A DNA stretch of 64,000 bases from Eggerthella timonensis (GCF_900184265.1 NZ_FXXA01000002.1:2218539-2282538), one strand, 5' to 3'; counted from the stretch's first letter, positions 43,417 through 52,473 are shown. Made by a program: numbers and translations. Notes: generated by a model from the letters alone, not told the origin.

Positions 43417-45713
43417 TGGGCGAGACGAGCGTGTGGGAGCCCGAGGGCACCAACCAGGACCGCGCCGACTTCAAGGTGGTGGGCACGTGGGACCATCCGG
43501 GCCGCCAGTCGTGGGACATGGTGTCGGGCGCGGCCAAGTACCCCACCGACCTGTGGATGGAGGGCACGCTGACCGCGATGGCGCTGAGGTGCCCCTACGG
43601 CCACGCGAAGATCAAGAGCCTCGACATCGCCGAAGCCGAGAAGATCGAGGGCGTCAAGCTCGTGCTCACCTACGAGGACGAGGAGCTGGCCAGCATGCCG
43701 AAGTACCGTCCGGCGTACTTCGAGTTCGGCGGCAGCCCGCTTCTGGGCGACGAGGCCGAGTTCGAGGGCGACGAGGTGGGCGCCGTCGTGGTGGCCGTGA
43801 ACGAGGAGGTGTGCAAGCAGGCCCTTGCCGCCATCAAGGTGGAGTGGGAGGTGCTGCCGTTCATCCTCGACGCGCGCGAGGCGGCCAAGCCCGGCGCGCC
43901 CATCCTGCGTCCCGAGATGAACCCCGACTCCAACATGACCGGCAACACGTTCGGCGCCGCCGTGGAGTGGGAGCAGGGCTGCGTGGAGGACGGGTTCAAG
44001 GAGGCCGACCACATCGAGGTCGTCGACTACGGCCGCCCCATGTGGAGCCAGTTCCGCCCCATGCCGCCGGCGTACTTCTCCTACTGGGCGGACGACCCGT
44101 GGGGCAACCCCGACGGCGAGAAGATGTGCTACGTGACGAACCACGCGCACTTCCCCTCGAACGGCCCCATCGTGTCGGCGTTCATGGGCGCCGGCTCGCA
44201 CGCCGACAAGTACCGCGCGCTGTCGCCCTACATGGCGGCGCGCTACTGCGACTTCGTGGAGAAGCGCGGCGCGCAGTTCGCGCCGGTGCTGTCCAAGCGC
44301 TTGGGCGGCACGCCCGTTCGCTACGTGCAGTCGCGGCGCGAGTCGTTCGACGCGGCGGTGCCCCAGACCTACCTCACCGTGCGCATCGGCTTCAAGGACG
44401 ACGGCACGCTCGTGGCGGTGCAGTCGGAGAACGTGCATCAGACGGGCGCCCGCGGCGGCTACGGCGACAAGACGCACGGGCACCTCGTGCTGCCGCCGAA
44501 CGCGCAGGGCTTCAAGCAGACGGTCAGCCCCAACGTGTACTCGGAGATGGCCTACTACGTGACGAACGGCGCCTGCACCACGGCCGATCCGGGCCAGCCC
44601 ATGTACGAGCCGGTGAACCTCGCGTTCGCCAAGATGGCCGACGTGCTGGGCATGGACGTGAGCGACGTCATCATGAAGAACGTGCGCGTGACCGACCCGT
44701 CGCTCACCGCCTGCATGGACGCGGCGCGCGAGGCCTTCGACTGGGCGGGCAAGTGGCACCTCGCCGGCGAGCGCACGCTTGAGGACGGCCGCCTGCACGG
44801 CGTGTCGTGCCGCTACGCCGCCTCGCAGACCTGGGGCATGATCTCCTACAACATCAACCTGCGCATGGGCGTGGACGGCAAGATCTACATGCCCTATGCA
44901 GAAGCCCTCATCGGCACGTACTGGCCCGACGCGGTGCAGCTGGTCATCGCCGAAGAACTGGGATGCAAGCTGGAAGACGTCATCGTCTACTATTCCCCGA
45001 ACTACAACAACTGGCAGGAGGGCGACGCGGCCGATCGCGGATCCACGTGCACGTGGGCGGCGAAGGAGGCGGCCGTGCTGCTGAAGCAGCAGATCCTGGC
45101 CACGGGCGCGGCGGCCATGGGCGTGACGGCCGACGAGGTGGACCTCGTCGACTCGCTCATCACCCTCAAGGCCGACCCGACCAAGCAGATGCCCATCGTG
45201 GGGATGGGCCAGCTGGCCGTGGGGTACTGCGGCAAGCCCAAGGTGCCGTTCCAGACCGACGTCATCCGCACGATGAACGTGGACATGTGCGAGGTGGCCG
45301 TCGATCCCGAAACGGGCCTCGTGGAGATCCTCGACTACGTGGTGGCGCACGACTTCGGCAAGGTCATCCGGCCCTCGTCGGCGCTCGGCCAGATCGAGAA
45401 CGCCATCACCATGAACTCGGGCCGCGCGCTGCGCGAGGAGCTGATCTGGGACGAGGCCACCGGCGTGCTGCTGAACGGCAACATGTACGACTACAAGGTG
45501 CCCACCATCCTCGACCAGCCCAAGATCGAGCCCGTGCCCGTGGAAACCCGCTGCGGCGGCGGTGCGTACGGCTCCACCGGCGTGGCGCACGCGCACGCGA
45601 ACCCGGGCCTCGTGGGCCAGGCCATCCAGAACGCCACCGGCGGAGACTTCATCGACATGGTTCCCTACACGCCCGACAAGGTGCTGGCCGTGCTCGGGAA
45701 GATCGAGCAGTAG
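43416..45713 (+). CDS. molybdenum-binding catalytic subunit, xanthine-oxidase family
   Basis: The 765-residue subunit has the two-part aldehyde oxidase fold (KVVGTWDHPGRQSWDMVSGA at the start). Mo-cofactor segments include HQTGARGGYGDKTHG, EPVNLAFAKMADVLGMDV and VETRCGGGAYGSTGVAHAHA, the last carrying the region of the catalytic Glu in relatives. It has no export signal and would travel with the TAT small subunit. The active-site loop FRPMPPAYFSYWADDPWGNP differs from xanthine dehydrogenases. The substrate cannot be assigned; aromatic aldehydes, hydroxybenzoyl-type or N-heterocyclic substrates are all possible. Confidence 0.92.
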   Translation: MGETSVWEPEGTNQDRADFKVVGTWDHPGRQSWDMVSGAAKYPTDLWMEGTLTAMALRCPYGHAKIKSLDIAEAEKIEGVKLVLTYEDEELASMPKYRPAYFEFGGSPLLGDEAEFEGDEVGAVVVAVNEEVCKQALAAIKVEWEVLPFILDAREAAKPGAPILRPEMNPDSNMTGNTFGAAVEWEQGCVEDGFKEADHIEVVDYGRPMWSQFRPMPPAYFSYWADDPWGNPDGEKMCYVTNHAHFPSNGPIVSAFMGAGSHADKYRALSPYMAARYCDFVEKRGAQFAPVLSKRLGGTPVRYVQSRRESFDAAVPQTYLTVRIGFKDDGTLVAVQSENVHQTGARGGYGDKTHGHLVLPPNAQGFKQTVSPNVYSEMAYYVTNGACTTADPGQPMYEPVNLAFAKMADVLGMDVSDVIMKNVRVTDPSLTACMDAAREAFDWAGKWHLAGERTLEDGRLHGVSCRYAASQTWGMISYNINLRMGVDGKIYMPYAEALIGTYWPDAVQLVIAEELGCKLEDVIVYYSPNYNNWQEGDAADRGSTCTWAAKEAAVLLKQQILATGAAAMGVTADEVDLVDSLITLKADPTKQMPIVGMGQLAVGYCGKPKVPFQTDVIRTMNVDMCEVAVDPETGLVEILDYVVAHDFGKVIRPSSALGQIENAITMNSGRALREELIWDEATGVLLNGNMYDYKVPTILDQPKIEPVPVETRCGGGAYGSTGVAHAHANPGLVGQAIQNATGGDFIDMVPYTPDKVLAVLGKIEQ

Positions 45714-45726
45714 AGGAGGAGCACCT

Positions 45727-46665
45727 ATGAAACACTACAAGCATCAGCAGGCCGCCTCGGCCAAGGAGGCGGCGTCGAGCGCCGCGTCGGGCACGGCCGC
45801 GCTCATCGCGGGCGGCACCGACCTCTTGGGCACGTTGAAGGACGAGATCCTGCCGACGTACCCCGACACGGTGATCGACCTCAAGACGATCCCCGACATG
45901 GACGGCATCGCCGAGGACGGCGACGCGGTGCGCATCGGCGCGCTGGCGAAGCTGGCCGACGTGGCCGACAGCGACGCGGTGAAGAACGGCTGCGCGGCCT
46001 TGGCCGAGGCTTGCGCCCGCGCCGCGTCGCCCACCATCCGCCACATGGGCACCATCGGAGGCAACGCGTGCCAGATGCACCGCTGCTGGTACTTCCGCAC
46101 GCCCGACGACCGCTTCCACTGCAAGCGCAAGGGCGGCGACTGGTGCCCGGCGCGCGTGGGCGACAACCGCTACCACTCCATCTTCGGCGACCAGGACGGC
46201 TGCTACGCGGCTAGCTCGCACGATACGGCGCCGGCGCTCGTGGCGCTGGGGGCCACCGTGGTCACCACGAAGCGCGAGGTGCCTGCCGAGGAGTTTTTCA
46301 AGGCCAACGGCGCGCGCTCGAACGTGCTGGAGGACGGCGAAGTGGTCACCGAGTTCAAGGTGCCGAAGGCGGCCAAGAGCGCGTTCCAGAAGTTCGCGCT
46401 GCGCAAGTCCATCGACTTTCCCGTCGTGAACTGCGCGGTGGCGCAGGGCGGGGACGGTACGGTGCGCGTGGTGCTGGGCGGCGTGTACCCGGCTCCCGTG
46501 CGCTCGTCCGAGGCCGAGGCCGCGGTGGCCGACGGCGTGAGCGAGCAGGCGGCCGCGCAGGCGGGCGACGCCGCAGTGGCGGCGTGCAAGCCGCTCGGCA
46601 AGAACGCCTACAAGGTGGAGATCGCGCGCACGCTGGTGAAGCGCACGCTCATGGACATCGTCTAG
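45727..46665 (+). CDS. FAD subunit of the molybdenum hydroxylase with an extra [4Fe-4S] loop
   Basis: The 312-residue CO-dehydrogenase-type flavoprotein has the FAD site LIAGGTDLLGTLKDE and TIRHMGTIGGNACQ. An inserted loop holds Cys120, Cys132, Cys140 and Cys159, spaced like the [4Fe-4S] ligands of 4-hydroxybenzoyl-CoA reductase beta (HcrB) and PaoB. Downstream SSHDTAPALVALGA continues the fold. The loop usually tunes electron flow, and in HcrB it enables reductive chemistry. AGGAGGAGC precedes the ATG at 45727. No signal peptide is present. Confidence 0.94.
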   Translation: MKHYKHQQAASAKEAASSAASGTAALIAGGTDLLGTLKDEILPTYPDTVIDLKTIPDMDGIAEDGDAVRIGALAKLADVADSDAVKNGCAALAEACARAASPTIRHMGTIGGNACQMHRCWYFRTPDDRFHCKRKGGDWCPARVGDNRYHSIFGDQDGCYAASSHDTAPALVALGATVVTTKREVPAEEFFKANGARSNVLEDGEVVTEFKVPKAAKSAFQKFALRKSIDFPVVNCAVAQGGDGTVRVVLGGVYPAPVRSSEAEAAVADGVSEQAAAQAGDAAVAACKPLGKNAYKVEIARTLVKRTLMDIV

Positions 46666-46689
46666 GCGATGCGCGACGGGAGGTGCGAT

Positions 46690-47763
46690 ATGGACGAAGG
46701 CAACGGCGGCGTCCGCGCGTCGGAGCGCGAGTGGAGCGACGCCTACGGGCGGCTGCGGGACTACGCGGCGGCGCACGAGGGCATCCGGCTGGCTCCGAGG
46801 AGCCTGACGGTGCCGCCCGAGGCGCGGCCCGAGTTCTACGATCTGGTGGAGCAGGTGCAGCGGGGCTTGACGGAGGAGGTGCTGGGGCCCGAGGCCGAGC
46901 GCGTGCGCGAGGCCGCGCGGCGCTGCGCCGCGATGCGCGGGCGGGTGCTCGACCGAAGCGGGCTCGCCGCGTTCCACCTTGCGCCCACGCTGGAGAGCCT
47001 CATGTCCGATGCGGACAAGACGCTCGCCAAGCCGGCGTTCGCGCTCGTGCTCGACGCGGTAGGGCAGGGGTCGTCGCCCGAGGAGCTGGAGGCGGCCGCG
47101 CGTCGCGCGCTGCCGCCGTTCTGCTCGTCGCTGCTGCGCAACGCCTACGAGGCGTGGGCCTACCTCGGCGTGGTGGCGGCGCTCGAGCCGACGAGGTTCT
47201 ACGCGGCGCTGTCGTCGGACACCGAGGAGGTGCGTGCCGTGCGCACGGACGAGGTGTGGGCGTCCTCCCAGGTGACGTCGCCTGAGCGGCGGATCCCCGA
47301 AGCGGTGTTCGAGACGGCCGACGGGCGCGTGTTCGCCATGAAGAGCGAGGCGGCCCGCGAGCTGGACTACTACGGCGTGCGCATCGAGCGGCGACGCGAC
47401 AGCTCGGCCGGCGGCAACACCGTTGGGCTCATGGGCCATCGCGTGCTGCTGCTGTACCGCCTGGGCAGCGTGGACGACGTGACCGTGACGGTCGATCGGC
47501 AGAAGCGCGTGCAGACGCCCATCGACCTCATGTGCGAGGTGCTCGAGCCGCACGACATGAGCTATCCCGCGTACGTGAGCGCGTTCGTCGAGCGCATCAA
47601 CGCCGCGCGCTCGCGACGGCCCGTGCAGGTGATCACGTTCGACGCCTCCGGGGAGTTCGCGCCCGGGCTGCTGGACGACGAGGCTGTGGCGCCCGTGCAG
47701 CGGCGTACGGTGGGGTTCGACGAGGAGAAGCTCGCGGACATCGCGAGGACATTGAACGACTGA
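46690..47763 (+). CDS. uncharacterised protein in the hydroxylase operon
   Basis: I do not recognise this 357-residue soluble protein. The N-terminal half is helical and charged (ASEREWSDAYGRLRDYAAAH, HLAPTLESLMSDADKTLAKP). The C-terminal half has beta-rich stretches (ESAV-like FETADGRVFAMKSEAARELD, then GGNTVGLMGHRVLLLYRLGS). It has no signal, membrane helix or Cys cluster. The ATG at 46690 is chosen because GGGAGG lies 6 nt upstream; an in-frame ATG at 46669 is less supported. It sits between the FAD subunit and the haem lipoprotein, so an assembly role is plausible but unproven. Confidence 0.82.
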   Translation: MDEGNGGVRASEREWSDAYGRLRDYAAAHEGIRLAPRSLTVPPEARPEFYDLVEQVQRGLTEEVLGPEAERVREAARRCAAMRGRVLDRSGLAAFHLAPTLESLMSDADKTLAKPAFALVLDAVGQGSSPEELEAAARRALPPFCSSLLRNAYEAWAYLGVVAALEPTRFYAALSSDTEEVRAVRTDEVWASSQVTSPERRIPEAVFETADGRVFAMKSEAARELDYYGVRIERRRDSSAGGNTVGLMGHRVLLLYRLGSVDDVTVTVDRQKRVQTPIDLMCEVLEPHDMSYPAYVSAFVERINAARSRRPVQVITFDASGEFAPGLLDDEAVAPVQRRTVGFDEEKLADIARTLND

Positions 47764-47790
47764 TGAAGACCCGCTAGAAACGGAGGAACC

Positions 47791-48291
47791 ATGAAAGCAA
47801 CGAGAGAGTACCGGGCCGCGCGCCTCGGGGCGCTTGCCTGCGCGCTCGTGTTGGCGCTCGCGGCGGTCGGCTGCGCCCCGCAGGGTGCGGGCGAGGACGC
47901 CTCGAACGGCGCGCCGGCCACGAACGACACGGCGGTGGAAGGGGAGTACAAGCCCTTCGACCCCGCAGTGGAGGCCGAGAACACGAGCGGCAAGGCCATC
48001 GAGGGCTCCGAGGAGGAAGAGCTGCAGCAGGAGCGCATCGCCGGCGGCAGCGTGGGCGCGGTGACGTCGCAGAACCTCGAGCCGCTCGAGGGCATCGTGG
48101 AGGCGAGCGACGGCGACTACGTGCCGAACTACGGCATGGCGGGCGAGCCGCCCGCCATGGGCCACGACGACAACGGGTCGGACTGCCTGAGCTGCCATGA
48201 CGGCTCGAGCGCCGCCGCGCAGCAGCCGTCGAGCCATGCGGGCCAGAACCTGGCGAACGAGGAATGCGCCTCCTGCCACGCCGAGCGGTAA
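47791..48291 (+). CDS. dihaem c-type cytochrome lipoprotein
   Basis: The 166-residue lipoprotein has a signal peptide ending LALAAVGC (lipid Cys28). A long acidic low-complexity linker follows, with two CXXCH haem sites near the end (GSDCLSCHDG and NEECASCHAER). It would sit on the outer face of the membrane and could take electrons from, or give them to, the exported hydroxylase. Ribosome site GGAGG precedes the ATG. The haem domain is very small, more a tether-plus-haem shuttle than a classical cytochrome. Confidence 0.88.
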   Translation: MKATREYRAARLGALACALVLALAAVGCAPQGAGEDASNGAPATNDTAVEGEYKPFDPAVEAENTSGKAIEGSEEEELQQERIAGGSVGAVTSQNLEPLEGIVEASDGDYVPNYGMAGEPPAMGHDDNGSDCLSCHDGSSAAAQQPSSHAGQNLANEECASCHAER

Positions 48292-48364
48292 GGGGGTTGG
48301 GCTTCGCGCCGCCGCGGGAGACGGTTGGCCCGCGGCGGCGCCCGACGAGGAGAAAGGGGTCGTC

Positions 48365-49537
48365 ATGCGCGAGATACGCTACGACGTGGACCGATGGTTC
48401 GAGGCGGGGCGCGACGTCGCGCTGGCCCAGGTGACGAAGACCTGGGGGTCCTCGCCGCGCGTGCCGGGGTCGGTGATGGCGGTGAGCGATCGCGGCGGCA
48501 TCGCCGGGTCGGTGTCGGGCGGCTGCATCGAAGGCAGCGTCATCCAGGCGGCGCTCGACTGCCTCGAGGGCGTGCGCGATGCCAGCCTCGAGCGCTTCCA
48601 TGCTTCGACTGCGCGCGCCCAAGAGGTGGGGCTGTCGTGCGGCGGCAACATCGAGGTGCTCGTGGCGCGCCTCGACCGGGCGCTGTTCGAGGCGGAATGC
48701 GCCGAGCTCGACGCGGAGCGCCCGTACGTGCGTGCGAGCCTCGTCGAGCCGGCGGACGGGGACGGCGCGGGCGCGAGCTTCCTGCTCGTGTCGCCCGATG
48801 CGGCCGCGGCGGAAGGGCGCGTGGGCCTGCGCGCCTTCGCGGCGCCGGGCTGCGAAGGATGGCGGGTGGTCGCGCCGCGCGATGCGGAGGAGCGCCTCGG
48901 GCGCGCCGTGCTCGCAGAGGCGGCCCAGGGCGTATGCGCCTGCGCGCCGACGGAGGGCGCGGGGCTCGTGCGGACGGGTGCCGGCACGTTCTTCTTCGCG
49001 CGCACGAACCCGCAGCCCCAGCTCGTGTGCGTGGGCAGCGTGCACATCTCCATCCATCTGACGCGCATGGCGAAGATGCTGGGCTATCGCACCGTCGTCA
49101 TCGACCCGCGCGGTGCGTTAGCCACCGAGGAGCGGTTTCCCTTCGTCGACGAGCTCGTCCACGCCTGGCCTCAGGAGGCGTTCAAAACGCTGCGCCTCAC
49201 CGCGTCGACGGCGCTGTGCGCGCTCACGCACGACCCGAAGATCGACGTGCCCGCGCTGGCGGTCGCGCTCGATTCGCCGGCGTTCTACATCGGCTCGCTC
49301 GGGCGCTACACCACGCAGCTCGCGCGCTACCGCCAGCTCGTATGCGAGGGCTACGACGACGAGGCCATCGGCCGCGTGTACGGGCCCATCGGGCTCGACC
49401 TCAAAGGCCGCGAGCCGGCCGAGATCGCGCTGTCGGTGATGGCCGAGATCACGGCCGTGCGCCACGGAGCGGCCTTCCCGATGTCCACGATGCTCGCCTC
49501 CGCGCGCCGCGCCGAGGCGGAGCGCGCCGGTGCGTAG
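48365..49537 (+). CDS. xdhC: XdhC/CoxI-family molybdenum hydroxylase maturation factor
   Basis: The 390-residue protein has the XdhC N-domain (TWGSSPRVPGSVMAVSDRGG, SVSGGCIEGSVIQAAL). Its C-terminal Rossmann domain contains QLVCVGSVHISIHLTRMAKM, ALTHDPKIDVPALAVAL and FYIGSLGRYTTQLARYRQLV. XdhC proteins bind the cofactor, help its sulfuration by a desulfurase and insert it. The ATG at 48365 follows GAGGAGAAAGGGG. Its presence with mocA and a desulfurase completes the maturation set of this island. Confidence 0.93.
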   Translation: MREIRYDVDRWFEAGRDVALAQVTKTWGSSPRVPGSVMAVSDRGGIAGSVSGGCIEGSVIQAALDCLEGVRDASLERFHASTARAQEVGLSCGGNIEVLVARLDRALFEAECAELDAERPYVRASLVEPADGDGAGASFLLVSPDAAAAEGRVGLRAFAAPGCEGWRVVAPRDAEERLGRAVLAEAAQGVCACAPTEGAGLVRTGAGTFFFARTNPQPQLVCVGSVHISIHLTRMAKMLGYRTVVIDPRGALATEERFPFVDELVHAWPQEAFKTLRLTASTALCALTHDPKIDVPALAVALDSPAFYIGSLGRYTTQLARYRQLVCEGYDDEAIGRVYGPIGLDLKGREPAEIALSVMAEITAVRHGAAFPMSTMLASARRAEAERAGA

Positions 49538-50039
49538 CCGGGCGGCGGCCGCGGCGTGTGCGGCGGCGTTCGCGCTGACGGGAGCGCTCGCACTGGCCGG
49601 TTGCGCTGCGGATGCGGGCGAGGGCGAGGCGGCGCCGGCCGTGCAGGTCGTCACCGCGGCGGAGGCGCACGGCCTCATGACGTCGGACCGCGTGGCCGTG
49701 CTCGACGTGCGTACGCAGGAGGAGTACGACGCGTCGCACATCGTGAACGCGCGCCTGCTGCCGCTCGACTCCGTCGACGAGGCGGCGGCTGCGGCCGTCG
49801 CTCCCGACAAGGACGCGCTCGTGCTCGTGTACTGCCGCACCGGCGTGCGCTCGGCCGAGGCGAGCGCCAAGCTGGCCGAGCTCGGCTACACCCAGGTGCG
49901 CGACTTCGGCGGCATCGAGTCGTGGCCGTACGCCACCGTCGACGCCGAGGATGGCGAGGACGCGGGCACCGTGGTCAACGACGATCTCCCCGTGGGCGTG
50001 AAGGTGGTGTGCGGCAAGACGAAGCCGGTGCCGGAGTGA
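49530..50039 (+). CDS. rhodanese-domain lipoprotein
   Basis: The 169-residue protein starts at GTG overlapping xdhC by 8 bp. Its signal peptide ends LALAGC (lipidated Cys) and a single rhodanese domain follows with the catalytic Cys in LVYCRTGVRSAEASAKL. Being exported, it would handle sulfur outside the membrane, unlike cytoplasmic MoaD-linked rhodaneses. Its stop codon is the first base triplet of a large perfect inverted repeat. Confidence 0.9.
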   Translation: MRSRAAAAACAAAFALTGALALAGCAADAGEGEAAPAVQVVTAAEAHGLMTSDRVAVLDVRTQEEYDASHIVNARLLPLDSVDEAAAAAVAPDKDALVLVYCRTGVRSAEASAKLAELGYTQVRDFGGIESWPYATVDAEDGEDAGTVVNDDLPVGVKVVCGKTKPVPE

Positions 50040-50133
50040 GACAAAGGGACGGGGTAATTGTCTCATTCCCGCATGCTCCGAGAGGGCCGCGACGTGCTGC
50101 AGAATGAGACAATTACCCCGTCCCTTTGTCTCA
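50037..50133. repeat. perfect 31-bp inverted repeat supplying both convergent stop codons
   Basis: Arms 50037-50067 and 50103-50133 are perfect reverse complements (outer sequence TGAGACAAAGGGACGGGG) with a 35-nt loop. The first TGA is the rhodanese stop and the last TCA is the Kef stop on the other strand. Similar GAGACA...GGGACGG palindromes are scattered in other genomes and linked to REP-associated transposases, as I recall. No transposase is in this window. It likely also acts as a bidirectional terminator. Confidence 0.85.
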
Positions 50134-52473
50134 CTCCGCCGGCTCAGCCAGGGCGCGCGCGGCCGCCGTCTCGCCCACGAGCCAGATGCGGTCGTCGGGG
50201 AACAGGCGCGTGTTGCGGCTCGGCTTCATCTTGAGCAGCTTCTCGTGCTCGTGCGCCACCACGAGGCAGCCGAACGCTCCCTTGAAATCCACGGCTGCGA
50301 TGGTCTTGCCGACGAACGGCGATCCTGCTTCCACGGAAAGCGGCACGCACGCGAGATCGAGCTTGTCGGGATGGGAGGCCGCGTACTCGTCGAACGCGAC
50401 GCTCACGGCGTCGGCCTCGTCGATGGAGTCCTCCTTGAGCAGGGTTTGCAGGTAGGCGTCCACCTCGTCCTCGGTGCCGAGGAACGTCAGCACGTCGCCC
50501 TCGCGGATGCCGAGCGCATCGGACGGGTCGTTGATGCGCCGCGTCAGCTCCTCCTTGGTCAGCCGCGCGAGAGCCTGCGAGCCGATGCGCTCGCCGTCGC
50601 GCTCGATGGCCATGAGGTCCAGGTTGTGCGCGATGCCGAACAGGAAGTCGCTCGACCGCTCGGAGCCCAGCCGCCGCAGCGTACGGGACGCCTCAACCTC
50701 CACCACGTACAAACGCTCCTCCACCCAATGGGCGCGCTCCTCCTCGTCGATGTTCGCCAAGCGCTCGGCCAGGATGGATTCGTTGAGGTTGCCCACGAAG
50801 CTCGTCTCCAGCTTGAGGAACCACGAGTGCAGCGTGCGCGAGCGCGCGAGCAGAAGCGAGCACATCGCCGCCAGCGCGAACATCCACACCGACTGGCGCG
50901 CGCCGGCCGCATGCACGATGTAGGCCACCACGCCGCAGGAGGCCGCGGCGCCGGCCAGCATGAGCGCGGCCAGCGGCACGTGGTTGCGACGGCTCTTCAT
51001 CCACAGCACCCCGAACTCGTTCTTGCGCCCCGTGTAGAAGAGGTTCGACAGGAACAGCCCCGTCACGAAGATGCCCGCGCCGGCCAGCAGCGGGTTCAGC
51101 ACGGCCTCGTCCACGTAGCCCGACAGCAGCGGAAGCGCCACCTTCATGAGCACTTCCACCGAGGCGATGCCGGCCAGCACCACGAGCCCCAGCTTGAGGG
51201 CCCAGCGCTTGAGGTAGTCAACCCACAGGTTCGGCTCGCCCTCGTCGTCCTGCGCGCGCCTCAGGTGCTTGCGGCGCAGCGCGAACAGCCGGTCGGGCAG
51301 GATGCGCACGAGCAGGAGGTAGACGCGCTCGGAGTTCTTCACGAGGAAGGGCGAGGCGAGCGTCGTCACCACCGAAACGGTGACGATGACGGGGTAGAGG
51401 AAGCTCGGCGTGACCCCTGCCGCCGAACCCAGCGAGGCGATGATGAACGAGAACTCCCCGATCTGCGCCAGGCTGAGCCCGCTCATCACCGAGGTCTTCA
51501 GCGTCGCGCCCGACAGCAGGGCGCCCAGCCCGCAGAACAGCGAGCGCCCGACGAGGGCCACCGCCGAGATGACGACGATGGCGCCGAGGTTGTCCACGAC
51601 GGCCGAGGGCGTGACCAGCATGCCGACCGACACGAAGAACACGGCGCCGAACAGGTCCTTGATGGGCTTGAACAGCGCCTCGACGCGCCTGGCCTGCACG
51701 GTGCCGGCAAGGATGGACCCGGCCAGAAACGCGCCGAGGGCCGAGGAGAACCCGATGGCGTCGGCCAGCACCACCATGCCGAGGCACAGCGCGATGGACG
51801 CGATGAGCAGGATCTCGTCGTTGAGCTCGGAGCGCAGACGCTTGAGCGCGCTCGGCACGAGGATGACGCTGAGCGCGAACCACACCACGAGGTACAGCGC
51901 CATGCGCCCGATGTGCACCGCCACCGCGCCACCGTCCACCGACGCGCTCACCGCCACCGTGGACAGCACCACGAGCAAGAACACGCCCGCGATGTCCTCG
52001 ATGACCAGCACGCCGAACACGAGCTGCGCGAAGGCCTTGGTGCGCAGTCCCAGCTCGCCGAACGTCTTCACGATGATGCTCGACGACGAGATGGCCAGCA
52101 TCCCGCCGAGGAACAGGCTCGTGGACGTCGACCAGCCCAGCAGCGTGCCGCAGGCGAACCCGGCGGCGATCATCAGCGACATCTCGAAGGCCGCCGTCAC
52201 GAGCGCCGAGCGCCCCACGGTGGTCAGCTTCACCACGCTGAACTGCAGCCCCAGGCCGAACATGAGGAAGATCACGCCGATCTGCGACCAGGTCGACACG
52301 TCGGCCGTCTCCACGATGTTGGGGATCCAGCCGATGGCGGGGCTCACGAGGAACCCGGCCACCACGTAGCCCAGCACGAGCGGCTGCTTGAAGCGCTTGC
52401 AGACGATGGTGGCGACGGCCGCCACGGCGAGCAGCAGGGCGAGGTCGCTGACGAGCTGGGGAATTGACTGCAT
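50131..52473 (-). CDS. Kef/CPA2-type cation:proton antiporter with RCK-C domain
   Basis: The 780-residue protein has an N-terminal CPA2 domain of about 12-13 helices (to about 385). Signatures include LGYVVAGFLVSPAIGWIPNI, ISSSSIIVKTFGELGL and FSSALGAFLAGSILAGT. An additional four- or five-helix region (about 415-560), a cytoplasmic region, and a C-terminal RCK_C domain (about 690-775) follow. It probably exports K+ or Na+ under control of a ligand. The ATG at 52473 (MQSIPQLVSDLALLLAVAAV) is chosen for AAGGAAG upstream; a longer frame to 52542 has no support. Confidence 0.9.
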   Translation of the reverse strand: MQSIPQLVSDLALLLAVAAVATIVCKRFKQPLVLGYVVAGFLVSPAIGWIPNIVETADVSTWSQIGVIFLMFGLGLQFSVVKLTTVGRSALVTAAFEMSLMIAAGFACGTLLGWSTSTSLFLGGMLAISSSSIIVKTFGELGLRTKAFAQLVFGVLVIEDIAGVFLLVVLSTVAVSASVDGGAVAVHIGRMALYLVVWFALSVILVPSALKRLRSELNDEILLIASIALCLGMVVLADAIGFSSALGAFLAGSILAGTVQARRVEALFKPIKDLFGAVFFVSVGMLVTPSAVVDNLGAIVVISAVALVGRSLFCGLGALLSGATLKTSVMSGLSLAQIGEFSFIIASLGSAAGVTPSFLYPVIVTVSVVTTLASPFLVKNSERVYLLLVRILPDRLFALRRKHLRRAQDDEGEPNLWVDYLKRWALKLGLVVLAGIASVEVLMKVALPLLSGYVDEAVLNPLLAGAGIFVTGLFLSNLFYTGRKNEFGVLWMKSRRNHVPLAALMLAGAAASCGVVAYIVHAAGARQSVWMFALAAMCSLLLARSRTLHSWFLKLETSFVGNLNESILAERLANIDEEERAHWVEERLYVVEVEASRTLRRLGSERSSDFLFGIAHNLDLMAIERDGERIGSQALARLTKEELTRRINDPSDALGIREGDVLTFLGTEDEVDAYLQTLLKEDSIDEADAVSVAFDEYAASHPDKLDLACVPLSVEAGSPFVGKTIAAVDFKGAFGCLVVAHEHEKLLKMKPSRNTRLFPDDRIWLVGETAAARALAEPAE

